A DNA stretch of 64,000 bases, from contig JABAQQ010000023.1 in NCBI GenBank assembly GCA_019187225.1, positions 302,175 through 366,174 on the forward strand. Reading direction: 5' to 3'. This document shows positions 44,580 through 52,665 of the stretch, in pieces. A program made the position numbers and the translations under genes. The notes beneath the pieces were generated by a model that saw only the letters and a list, made by a program, of their open reading frames with translations, searched no databases and was not told the DNA's origin. The stretch comes from Saprospiraceae bacterium. GTDB lineage: Bacteria > Bacteroidota > Bacteroidia > Chitinophagales > Saprospiraceae. The first letter of the stretch is position 1, and each line of letters starts with the position of its first letter.

Positions 44580-45659
44580 TCAGAAAGGCGATTTGAATGC
44601 CGGTTCGTTCAGGAAGGATTCATCCGTCAACGTTTTCAAAAATGCCACCAGGTCGGCCTTGTCCTGGGCCGTCAGTTGCAGTCCGCCGGGTTGTAAATTA
44701 TATTGCATCAGTTCATCCACTGTGGCGGATGCCTTCACGCCGTGGTCGTAATGATCGATCACCTCCTCCAGAGTGGCGAAACGCCCGTCGTGCATGTAGG
44801 GAGGTGTTAGCGCGATATTGCGCAGGCTGGGCACTTTGAATTTGGCCTTGTCCAACGGATTGCCGGTCACTTTTTGGCGGCCTTCGTCCGTTTGTTCCGC
44901 ATCGGTATCGAGACCGTTGTTCATAAATTCGTCGTTGGTAAAATTGAATCCGGCGTGGCAGTGGAAACATTCCGCCCCGCGCTCGGTGCCGAAGGGGTCG
45001 AATTCCGAAAAAAACAAGATCCGCCCGCGCTCTTCACTGTCGGTCAGCGTTGCCGAACCATTTTTCCATTTATCGTATTTGGTGTTGTTCGACACCATGG
45101 TGAACATGAATTGCTCGAGGGCAAGTCCCATGCGTTCCGGGGTTACCGTCGCATCTCCGAAAGCCCGGATGAACTGGTCGGTATAGCGCTTGTCGGCTTC
45201 AAGTTTCGCCACCACCTGGGGCAGTTTCTCATTCATCTCGAGCGGATCCTGGATGGGTTTCAAAGCCTGGTCGCGCAGGTGCGGCGCCCGGCCATCCCAA
45301 AACAAACCGTTGTGGTGCCAGGCCAGATTCATTATTGCCATTGCCTGGCGCTTGCCTGGTAAACCTTCCACACCAATACTAAAGCGGCGAATATCGGAAA
45401 AAGCGTCCTTTTGCTGGTGGCAATCGGCGCAAGCCTGCGAACCGTCCTTCGACAACATTTTTTCGTAAAACAGCATCCGGCCCAGTTGCACTCCGGCTAC
45501 CGTCAGTTTGTTATCGGCAGGTATATCAGGCGCCGGGAAGTCACCCACGACCAGATTGAACGGCGTGGGATCGTAAACGGCTGGCAGGTCAACGGGGTCT
45601 TTCGAGTCGCAGGCGAAGATTCCAATCGCCGCAAGTATGAGTAAAAACAGTTTTTTCAT
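44580..45659 (-). CDS. MbnH/MauG-like dihaem c-type peroxidase, lipoprotein
   Basis: 359 residues from the ATG at 45659. Lipobox IGIFAC (Cys 17) predicts a periplasm-facing lipoprotein. Two haem-c sites: CADCH (77-81) in the N-terminal domain and CFHCH (231-235) in the second. TPPYMHDGRFATLEEVIDHY is the typical C-terminal motif of the bacterial cytochrome-c-peroxidase/MauG family. In the MbnH branch such enzymes oxidise a Trp of the partner MbnP to kynurenine, creating a copper site. The immediate neighbour upstream is an MbnP homologue (30-bp gap), which is the reason I prefer MbnH over a plain peroxidase. Confidence 0.88.
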   Translation of the reverse strand: MKKLFLLILAAIGIFACDSKDPVDLPAVYDPTPFNLVVGDFPAPDIPADNKLTVAGVQLGRMLFYEKMLSKDGSQACADCHQQKDAFSDIRRFSIGVEGLPGKRQAMAIMNLAWHHNGLFWDGRAPHLRDQALKPIQDPLEMNEKLPQVVAKLEADKRYTDQFIRAFGDATVTPERMGLALEQFMFTMVSNNTKYDKWKNGSATLTDSEERGRILFFSEFDPFGTERGAECFHCHAGFNFTNDEFMNNGLDTDAEQTDEGRQKVTGNPLDKAKFKVPSLRNIALTPPYMHDGRFATLEEVIDHYDHGVKASATVDELMQYNLQPGGLQLTAQDKADLVAFLKTLTDESFLNEPAFKSPF

Positions 45660-45689
45660 GTTCGATAAAATCAATGGTTTTTACAATTT

Positions 45690-46664
45690 CTACTGCGCAA
45701 CAACGAGCTTTTCAGCCACTACCCGCCGATCATTTTGCCACAAATGCACGAAATAAACGCCCGCATTCAGGTTGCTTTCAAAAGCGAAGGTCTGGCTTCC
45801 CGCCGCGACCGGATGGTTCAGCATCACACGGCCTGTCATATCTGTTAGGGTAATGCGATAGTCCGAACCTTCCGGAAGCGTCATCGCAGCGACAGCCCGG
45901 CCACCGGGAGCAGGATTGGGCGCCAGCGTAAACGTACCGTCAAATGCAGGGTCAGTCGTCGCAGAGACCGTGACGGCGCTAAAAACCAGTTCTTTCAGGT
46001 TGCTCAGTATCCCGATCGCCTTTCCTGTAGAGCTGTGCAAAATCAAACCCGCCGATACATCGAGGTTGTGAAGCACCTGGGAATAATCGGCAATGAGGTG
46101 AATAGCCTTGTCGCCATTCGGGAGATTTTCGGCAGCGGTTGCGAGGGTCAGGGTTTTATAGTTCGCATCGCCCAACGCATGGATTTCATAGGTATTGGCG
46201 AAGTTGTTGCCCGCTACGCCCTCGATGGCCGCGAAACGGTAACCTGCAGCCCACCCCCAATGCATCGAAGGATTTTGAGGCGCCAACGGATGGTTGGCCG
46301 GATACGAAGCGGGGTCGGCATGGTTGTGCGCCTCGTCGACACCAAAGGAGAAGGTGATGCCCTCTACGTTCGTTATCTCCGGGTGCGCACCAAGATCGTA
46401 CAGGCTGTCCACCGCAGGGCGCACCAACAGATATATATCCGTCATGGGTGTCACCTGCCCCCCGTCGTGGGTGATCTTGATTTCGGAAATGTAGTATTCC
46501 AGGCGGGATATCTTGTATTCATAGGAACCCGCCGATACGGGAGTGTTGAGGGCAAAGGGGGCGGCGCCAAGGCGTGGCGAAAGTAGCAATCGGAGGTTGT
46601 CCTGGGCTTGCATCAGCGGCAAGGCGGCAAGAAACGTTAAGAAGAAGAGAAGACTTTTTTTCAT
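45690..46664 (-). CDS. MbnP-like copper-binding protein with T9SS sorting domain
   Basis: 324 residues, signal peptide MKKSLLFFLTFLAALPLMQA. Residues 22-235 match the MbnP family: YKISRLEYYISEIKI, ITFSFGVDEAHNHADPASYP and the hallmark SMHWGWAAGYRFAAIEG (Trp 136 and 138). In characterised MbnP a Trp is converted to kynurenine by MbnH and takes part in copper binding. Unlike the methanotroph protein, this one carries a C-terminal T9SS sorting domain (FTLAPNPAPGGRAVAAMTLP, then NAGVYFVHLW), which predicts surface display. It lies 30 bp upstream of the MbnH-like gene. Confidence 0.87.
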   Translation of the reverse strand: MKKSLLFFLTFLAALPLMQAQDNLRLLLSPRLGAAPFALNTPVSAGSYEYKISRLEYYISEIKITHDGGQVTPMTDIYLLVRPAVDSLYDLGAHPEITNVEGITFSFGVDEAHNHADPASYPANHPLAPQNPSMHWGWAAGYRFAAIEGVAGNNFANTYEIHALGDANYKTLTLATAAENLPNGDKAIHLIADYSQVLHNLDVSAGLILHSSTGKAIGILSNLKELVFSAVTVSATTDPAFDGTFTLAPNPAPGGRAVAAMTLPEGSDYRITLTDMTGRVMLNHPVAAGSQTFAFESNLNAGVYFVHLWQNDRRVVAEKLVVAQ

Positions 46665-46728
46665 AAAAATGGATTCTGTATGAACAATAAGTGAAATCAG
46701 GCTGTGTTCATTGGTTCTGGTTTACAAA

Positions 46729-48144
46729 CTAAAATTGATTGGTTACTCCGGTATTCAGAGAAATTCCGGTTTTCCCTTTTATCCCGAAAAGTGCAGGCGA
46801 AACCGACAATCTCCAATTTCGGGCGATAAGATATTCCAATCCGGTTCCAAACATCCATGACGCTGAAATTTTTTGTTTTTCAGCAATGACCAGCTCCGGT
46901 ATGCGTCCCGAAGTAAAACAAAGGTCGAGGCAAGCTTCTGAAAAATGATCTGCCTGAATTTGCCTCCGGCCGGACAAGCCTAATAGAGCGCCGGCTTCCA
47001 GATATCCATGGAATCGCTTCTGTCCGAAGGTTCGCTGCAGCGCGACGGGCATTACCCAGTCGGTATTTCGCCGGGTAGTGTGCATCGAGAGCGTAAACGG
47101 CTCGTCATGGGGCATTGTCACCTGATTATTTACCTGTGCGATGTGCACGGTCACATTGGCTGCGCTGCCGCCTGAAACCAGGGCGTATTCAAATTCATAT
47201 TCTTTTGGGCCATTGTCGTTCGGATTGAGGCAAATCCCGTCCATCAACCGCAGTGTGGCCTGGTGTGAGAAGGTTTGCGTGGTAGTGCGCCGCCAAAAAC
47301 CGGTACCGACGCGCCAGTGGGGTGCCAGTATAAAATTGACACCGATACCGGCTTGCCAGCCCGTCGCCGGGCCGTCATGATATTCCGCAAACGCCGCATG
47401 GCCTGAATGGTACGCACCGGCAGGCGATGCCGCATGCCACATCCACACCGGTCCCGCAACGGGGCCAACGCTCCAACGCTTTTCTTGGGATATTTTTGTG
47501 ATTGAGAACAGTACAGGATGAATCTCATGCCGATTTCGTGCCGGGATGGAAATCTTCGGCGAAACCGTTTCCAATAATACGACGCCCTTCTTTTCAAATA
47601 AAGGATCTGATTCGGCGGATGGTTTCGGGGAAAGGGTAACCGGAGCATCGTGTTCCAGCCGGTTGCGAACGCTGGCGGAATTGTTTATTTTGTCCGGCGT
47701 TTTTTTCGGGCCGGTATCCGCACCCTTTATTTCTTTATTCGCTGGCAAAGCATCGGAAACGATTTTTTGATCATCAGAACGCCCCTTTGCATCCCGGTTC
47801 TCATCCGTTTTCAGCGATGGATTCATGGACTTATTGCCCGGCAGCAGTTCAACTGTGTTTAATGTCTCCGGGCGTGGTGATTTTTTCTGACAGACTTCAT
47901 TCTCCCGGCATGCATTTTCCCAAAAATTCCAATCGCGACATACGAGAGAAATCGTCCCCGTCAGGGATACCGCCATCCCCACTCCCGTCAGCCACCGGAA
48001 CAACACCGGTCGCCGTCGACGACGCGGCAGGCGTGCCTCGATACCGGGCCAAAGCCGTTCCGGGGCTTCCGGAGCAAAGTTGCGCAAGCTGGCATGCAGA
48101 TGTTGCTCCAATTCGTCGCCCTGGCGAAAATCCGTATCGTTCAT
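46729..48144 (-). CDS. Membrane protein with N-terminal cytosolic segment, one TM helix and C-terminal beta-barrel-like domain (ECF sigma partner)
   Basis: 471 residues. The N-terminus (DELEQHLHASLRNFAPEAPE, then WPGIEARL) is acidic/helical and precedes a basic stretch and a single TM helix (about residues 50-66, WLTGVGMAVSLTGTISLVC). A low-complexity Lys/Asp/Pro linker (about 70-200) follows, then a beta-rich domain (WSVGPVAGPVWMW, WRVGTGFWRRTTTQTFSHQA, FHGYLEAGALLGLSGRR) like outer-membrane beta-barrel proteins. Its ATG overlaps the sigma-factor stop (ATGA), so the two are translationally coupled. An anti-sigma-like or envelope-sensing role is inferred from position only. Confidence 0.65.
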   Translation of the reverse strand: MNDTDFRQGDELEQHLHASLRNFAPEAPERLWPGIEARLPRRRRRPVLFRWLTGVGMAVSLTGTISLVCRDWNFWENACRENEVCQKKSPRPETLNTVELLPGNKSMNPSLKTDENRDAKGRSDDQKIVSDALPANKEIKGADTGPKKTPDKINNSASVRNRLEHDAPVTLSPKPSAESDPLFEKKGVVLLETVSPKISIPARNRHEIHPVLFSITKISQEKRWSVGPVAGPVWMWHAASPAGAYHSGHAAFAEYHDGPATGWQAGIGVNFILAPHWRVGTGFWRRTTTQTFSHQATLRLMDGICLNPNDNGPKEYEFEYALVSGGSAANVTVHIAQVNNQVTMPHDEPFTLSMHTTRRNTDWVMPVALQRTFGQKRFHGYLEAGALLGLSGRRQIQADHFSEACLDLCFTSGRIPELVIAEKQKISASWMFGTGLEYLIARNWRLSVSPALFGIKGKTGISLNTGVTNQF

Positions 48145-48713
48145 AACAACAACAATGCTTTATTCAAAAGTTTTCGCAAAAACATTTTGGCCCTGTGGAG
48201 TTGGGATTTTGAGGTGCCAACAGATATACCAAGCAGCGATGCAATTTCCTCGTGCGTGCGTTCTTCGAGGACGTACAGGTTCAGTACAGTTCGAAATCCC
48301 TGCGGCAAACTCTGCAACAGCGCAACCAATTGACCTGCTTCATCGGCCTCCGCAGCGATCAATGCCTCGTCGGCGGCCCGCAGCGCCTGTTCCCATTCTC
48401 TCTCGTCGAGCGACTCTGGGATCATGCGTTGTTTTTGAAGGTGATACAACGCCGTACGCACTGTGATGCGCCGGATCCAGCCTTCCAGACTACCTTCGCC
48501 CCGGTATTGACCAATATCGCGGAATATCCGGACAAACGCCTCCTGCAGCAGATCTTCGGCTTCCTGCCGGGATGCTGCAAATCGGAGGCAAACACCGAAC
48601 ATCCGGTTTTTGTACCGCACCCACAAAGCATGCTGCGCCCTGCGGTCACCCGCACGACAGGCTTCCGCCAATGCTAAATCCTCGGATTCTGGCGGCAGGG
48701 AGGCATGGTTCAT
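48141..48713 (-). CDS. ECF-type RNA polymerase sigma factor
   Basis: 190 residues from the ATG at 48713, giving MNHASLPPESEDLALAEACR; the frame is open 28 codons further. Region 2 is ALWVRYKNRMFGVCLRFAAS then RQEAEDLLQEAFVRIFRDI, and region 4 is LPQGFRTVLNLYVLEERTHE followed by EIASLLGISVGTSKSQLHRA. There is no region 3, so it is an ECF sigma-70. It probably directs its own operon and perhaps the MbnP-MbnH-BNR genes 1.5 kb downstream on the same strand. No anti-sigma domain of a known type was recognised. Confidence 0.92.
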   Translation of the reverse strand: MNHASLPPESEDLALAEACRAGDRRAQHALWVRYKNRMFGVCLRFAASRQEAEDLLQEAFVRIFRDIGQYRGEGSLEGWIRRITVRTALYHLQKQRMIPESLDEREWEQALRAADEALIAAEADEAGQLVALLQSLPQGFRTVLNLYVLEERTHEEIASLLGISVGTSKSQLHRAKMFLRKLLNKALLLL

Positions 48714-49020
48714 GGCCGGGATGTTCAGGTTAACAAGTGCAGACCGGATTGGAAAATGGTTGCACGAATGGAACAAATATTTCAAAAGATGCCGCAAAGA
48801 ATTGCTGTTCTCCGCCGCTTTTCATTTTTTAAGATTTGCAAACCAAAATAATTCCGTTTTTTTCGGCAGAAAAAATACAGTCGTTTGCAGTTGTTCGACG
48901 CCGTTTGAAATTGTTTGAAAGTTGTCTGCCTGTCAAGGAGTGTTGTATTTGCCGACTCAAACGATCTCAAACAAATCGAACAACCTCAAACCATCTCGAA
49001 CAATTATCTACACACCTACC
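48714..49020. other. Divergent spacer with inverted CAAAC/GAAC-type repeats
   Basis: Between the sigma gene and the porP/sprF gene. It contains gtttgaaattgtttgaaag and ttgttcgac (48888-48925) and, after a gap, the complementary units ctcaaacgatctcaaac, cgaacaacctcaaacc and ctcgaacaa (48955-49006). This is another member of the short-unit inverted repeat class, placed in the leader of the PorP/SprF gene. No coding sequence is evident. Confidence 0.65.
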
Positions 49021-50076
49021 ATGAAGCAATTTTCCAAACCGATTCTTCTCCTTGCCTTCTTGCTGACTTTATGGGAGCAAACGAGCGCCCAGGATCCGCG
49101 TTTTTCCCAATTTTATGCCTCGCCCTGGAATCTGAATCCGGCGATGACCGGCCTGTTCAACGGCCGCTGGCGCGTCACTGCCAACTACCGCGACCAATGG
49201 AGCAGTTTCCTCAATCCGGTCCCTTTCCGCACCTATGCGGCGGCCTTCGACGCCCGTTTCGAGGTCGGACGCGACGATTATGCCGCTTTCGGCATCGGCG
49301 CCATGCACGACGAGGCGGGCACGTCAAAATTTGAACAAAACAAGGTGCAGATCGGCGGCGCTTTCCTGAAACAACTCACCGGCGGGCGTTACCGCGCCCG
49401 GAACTACCTGTCGGCAGGCGCTCAACTCGGGTTCGGCCAAAACTCGATTGACTGGGGTCGCCTCTGGTTCACACGCCAATTCGACCCAAGCTCCGAGTCG
49501 CCCAATCCCACACTTCCCAACGGCGAGCCGGATGCCAACGCCAATACCGATGTCTATCTTGATTTTAATGCCGGACTGCTGTGGTACATGCTTTTCGGAG
49601 ACAACGGCTTCGTATACGCAGGCGGCGCCCTGCACCATATCAATGCGCCCGTTATTTCGCTGACCGGCGACGACCAGGAAACGCTCTATTCCCGCTGGTC
49701 GGGGCACGCCGGCGGCCAATTCCCGCTGTCCGACAATTTCAGCGCGCTGCCTGGCGTACTGGTCATGAAACAAGGCCCATCTTTTGAAACGGATTTCGGC
49801 CTCAATTTCCGCTATTCCAACAACGACCTGAACGAACTCGCCATGCGCGCCGGCGCCTGGGCCAGACTCGGAAACAAACTCGACGAGGGCCTGCAAATGG
49901 ATGCCATCACCGTCGTGGGCATGCTCGAATTCAACCGCTGGATGCTCGGGCTGAGTTATGACATCACCACCTCCAGCCTCACCGCAGCGAACAACTCGCG
50001 TGGAGCGTTCGAGATATCGCTTACTTATTTCCACCCCGGCGAACGCCGGGCAAGAATCGTTTGCCCGAAATTTTAA
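49021..50076 (+). CDS. PorP/SprF family type IX secretion-associated outer-membrane protein
   Basis: 351 residues from the ATG at 49021; the frame extends 33 codons upstream but through repeat DNA. Signal peptide MKQFSKPILLLAFLLTLWEQ is followed by the family hallmark DPRFSQFYASPWNLNPAMTG then LFNGRWRVTANYRDQW. Further beta strands (AYGIG-like FGIGAMHDEAG, YLSAGAQLGFGQNSIDW) and a terminal strand FEISLTYFHP complete the 14-strand barrel type. PorP/SprF proteins take part in T9SS function or in surface tethering of specific T9SS substrates. It fits the sorting-domain proteins in this window. Confidence 0.9.
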   Translation: MKQFSKPILLLAFLLTLWEQTSAQDPRFSQFYASPWNLNPAMTGLFNGRWRVTANYRDQWSSFLNPVPFRTYAAAFDARFEVGRDDYAAFGIGAMHDEAGTSKFEQNKVQIGGAFLKQLTGGRYRARNYLSAGAQLGFGQNSIDWGRLWFTRQFDPSSESPNPTLPNGEPDANANTDVYLDFNAGLLWYMLFGDNGFVYAGGALHHINAPVISLTGDDQETLYSRWSGHAGGQFPLSDNFSALPGVLVMKQGPSFETDFGLNFRYSNNDLNELAMRAGAWARLGNKLDEGLQMDAITVVGMLEFNRWMLGLSYDITTSSLTAANNSRGAFEISLTYFHPGERRARIVCPKF

Positions 50077-50080
50077 ACTG

Positions 50081-50177
50081 GGTGGATAAAGGTCGATAAG
50101 GGTTGATAAAAGCTGACAATCAACGTCTTCATCAACCCTTATCAGCTTTTATCAACCCTCTTCAACCTTCATCAACC
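50081..50177. repeat. Inverted tandem repeat, GGTTGATAAA family
   Basis: ggtggataaaggtcgataag and ggttgataaaagctga (50081-50116) are followed by the complementary run atcaacccttatcagctttt, atcaaccctcttcaacc, ttcatcaacc (50130-50177). Unit and layout match the prfC leader repeat at 17859-17933. It starts five bases after the porP/sprF stop and ends ten bases before the next ATG. Confidence 0.8.
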
Positions 50178-50186
50178 ACAACCGGT

Positions 50187-52082
50187 ATGAAAAATCTCCT
50201 CCTTTTCCTCGCCTTTTCCCCCCTGCTCCTTGCCGCACAGGCCAACTGGAAAAACCTGCACATCACGCCTGCCAATCCCAAACCGGGCGAAACGATCCGT
50301 ATCGAATACAACTGGGCCGAAAGCCCGCTGAAAGATGCCGGCGAAGTAGAACTCCTCGTATGGGAATACGTGGAAAAAACGCCGTTATTGAAAGAGATCG
50401 AAATACGCGCCGAGAACAACCGCATAGTGGGTACTTACACTTCGAATCCGAAAGCGCTGGCAGCAGCTGTGGTGTTGCAGGCAGGCGAACGCCTTGATAA
50501 CAATGGCCGGCAGGGCTACTTCATCCCGATGTGCGACGCCGCTGCGCGGCCGCTGCCCGAAGGGCTGGCTGCGCAGGCAGTCTTGTTTGCCGACTACGGC
50601 AGGTGGATGGACCTGGAAAATCAGCCGGAATGGGCGCTGGGATGGCTCAACAAGGCTTTCGAGCCACGCCCGGATCTGAAGAAAAAATACTTCACGACGC
50701 ATGTGAACGCCACTTTACGCGCCAAACGCGGCGATGAAGGGAAAAAAGAAGCGCTGGCTATTTTAGAGACCATAGAAAATGATCCGAATATTTCAGAGAG
50801 CGACCTCAACTGGATACTAAATACCTACAACCGCCTGAAAGAGAGCAATAAAGCGGCAGCGGCGAAAGAAAAACTGCGGACAAAATATCCCGACGCCATG
50901 ACCCGGCAGGAGCGTTTCCGCGCAGCGGGCAGCGAGCCCGACCTCGCCAAACGCGAGGCGCTGATTGATGCCCTTAAAAAGAATTACCCTCCGGCGACCG
51001 AGGATGAAAAAAACGCGATTGACCAATTGTACGCCCAGTTGCTGGCACAATACGGCGAACAAAAAAACTGGCAGTTTTTTACACCTGTTGCCGCCAAAAC
51101 CTCGCCTGCTCAACGCGCCAGCGTGTACAATAACATTGCCTGGACTTTAGCAGAGAAAAACGAATCCCTCGACCGTGCAAGTCAGATGGCCGCTGAGGCT
51201 ACCGAATGGGCGCGAAGAGAAATGTTCGTGCCTTCTACCTCCAAACCCGCTACCCTGACTAACAAAGTATGGGAAGAACGGCGAAAAAACACTTTCGCGA
51301 TGTATGCCGACACATATGCCTACATCCTCGACAAATCCGGCAACCCGCTCAAAGCGGCGGAATACCAGTCGGAAGCCGTAAAACTCAACGATTTCGGCAA
51401 TGCGGAATTCAATGAGCGATTTACCGAATACCTGGAACGCGCCGGCTCGCCCGACCTCCGATACCAACTCGAGGGTTTTATCCTGAAAGGTGCGGCGACG
51501 GCGAAAATGAAGGAGCAGTTTAAAAAATGCTATATCGCCGAAGACAAATCCAATACCGGCCACGCAGCCTATCTCGCAGGACTGGAACGCATCGCGCACG
51601 AAAACATGAGAGCCGAACTGATTAAAAAAATGCTCGACGAAATGGCGCCTTCTTTCGCCCTCAAAAACCTGAAGGGCGAAGATGTGAGCCTCGATAAGTT
51701 GCGCGGCAAAGTGGTGGTGGTCGACTTCTGGGCAACCTGGTGTGGACCCTGCAAAGCTTCATTTCCCGGTATGCAACAAGCCGTTGATAAATACCAAAGC
51801 GACCCCAACGTAGCATTTGTATTCGTGAATACCTGGGAAAACGGCAACGAAAAAGAAAAAATCGCGGGCGATTTCATCAAAAACAACAACTACACTTTCA
51901 ATGTGCTGATGGACAACGACAACAAGGTCGTGACCTCCTTCGGCGTGTCCGGCATACCGACCAAATTCGTAGTGGACAAGTTTGGCAAGATCCGTTTCAA
52001 AAGCGTCGGATACGCCGGCAGCCCCGATGCCCTGCTGGACGAACTCAGCCTGATGATAGAAGTGGCGAAAGGAGCGCCCTGA
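50187..52082 (+). CDS. Secreted TlpA-like thioredoxin-fold protein with long N-terminal helical region
   Basis: 631 residues from the ATG at 50187; the open frame upstream (from 50103) is repeat DNA. Signal peptide MKNLLLFLAFSPLLLAAQ. Residues 20-120 are beta-rich (ITPANPKPGETIRIEYNWAE), 120-470 are helical and TPR-like, and the C-terminal 140 residues are a TlpA/ResA domain: FALKNLKGEDVSLDKLRGKV, FWATWCGPCKASFPGMQ (WCGPC active site) and GVSGIPTKFVVDKFGKI with the cis-Pro. Predicted periplasmic thiol-disulfide reductase of the kind frequent in Bacteroidota. It is followed four bases later by maf. Confidence 0.88.
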   Translation: MKNLLLFLAFSPLLLAAQANWKNLHITPANPKPGETIRIEYNWAESPLKDAGEVELLVWEYVEKTPLLKEIEIRAENNRIVGTYTSNPKALAAAVVLQAGERLDNNGRQGYFIPMCDAAARPLPEGLAAQAVLFADYGRWMDLENQPEWALGWLNKAFEPRPDLKKKYFTTHVNATLRAKRGDEGKKEALAILETIENDPNISESDLNWILNTYNRLKESNKAAAAKEKLRTKYPDAMTRQERFRAAGSEPDLAKREALIDALKKNYPPATEDEKNAIDQLYAQLLAQYGEQKNWQFFTPVAAKTSPAQRASVYNNIAWTLAEKNESLDRASQMAAEATEWARREMFVPSTSKPATLTNKVWEERRKNTFAMYADTYAYILDKSGNPLKAAEYQSEAVKLNDFGNAEFNERFTEYLERAGSPDLRYQLEGFILKGAATAKMKEQFKKCYIAEDKSNTGHAAYLAGLERIAHENMRAELIKKMLDEMAPSFALKNLKGEDVSLDKLRGKVVVVDFWATWCGPCKASFPGMQQAVDKYQSDPNVAFVFVNTWENGNEKEKIAGDFIKNNNYTFNVLMDNDNKVVTSFGVSGIPTKFVVDKFGKIRFKSVGYAGSPDALLDELSLMIEVAKGAP

Positions 52083-52086
52083 ATCT

Positions 52087-52665
52087 ATGACGAATAACCT
52101 CTCCCGCCCGCTCATTCTCGCTTCGCAAAGCCCGCGTCGCAGCCAGTTATTGCGCGAAGCGGGCTTTCAATTCAGCGTCCACGCCCTCGAAATTGACGAA
52201 AGTTTCCCTCCCGAAATGCCCGTTGAAGAAGTGGCGCCCTGGCTGGCGCAACGCAAAGCCCGCGCTGCCGCCCACCTTATTCAGGACCAGGAAGTGGTGC
52301 TGGCTGCCGACTCGGTCGTAATCCTCGACGGCACGATCTACAACAAACCGGCAGATTACACCGACGCTTTCCGCATGATCCGTTTGCTTTCCGGCAGGCA
52401 GCATACGGTTATTACGGGCGTTTGTTTACTGGCCAAAGAAAAAGAAAAGGTGCTCGCGGGTGTCACCAAAGTCTGGTTTGCCGAACTCGACGACGAAGAA
52501 ATTGACTACTATATCCATACCTGTAAACCGTATGATAAAGCCGGCGCATACGGCGCGCAGGATTGGATCGGTCATTGCAAGATCACCCGCATCGAAGGCA
52601 CCTTTCAAAATGTGATGGGATTGCCGGTAGACCTGGTGTATAAAGCTTTAGGCGAATTCAAATGA
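52087..52665 (+). CDS. maf: Maf-family nucleoside triphosphate pyrophosphatase
   Basis: 192 residues. Maf signature LILASQSPRRSQLLREAGF, then LAADSVVILDGTIYNKPADY and AYGAQDWIGHCKITRIEGTF, the substrate-binding and catalytic segments. Maf proteins hydrolyse non-canonical or canonical dTTP/UTP/CTP-type nucleotides to the monophosphate and have been linked to septum arrest. Cytosolic, normal length. Four bases downstream of the thioredoxin gene; its stop overlaps the glycosyltransferase ATG (ATGA). Confidence 0.92.
   Translation: MTNNLSRPLILASQSPRRSQLLREAGFQFSVHALEIDESFPPEMPVEEVAPWLAQRKARAAAHLIQDQEVVLAADSVVILDGTIYNKPADYTDAFRMIRLLSGRQHTVITGVCLLAKEKEKVLAGVTKVWFAELDDEEIDYYIHTCKPYDKAGAYGAQDWIGHCKITRIEGTFQNVMGLPVDLVYKALGEFK

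Noticed and set aside
48922-49020. Longer start for the PorP/SprF protein
   Set aside because: The extension is encoded by the repeat spacer and would bury the signal peptide.
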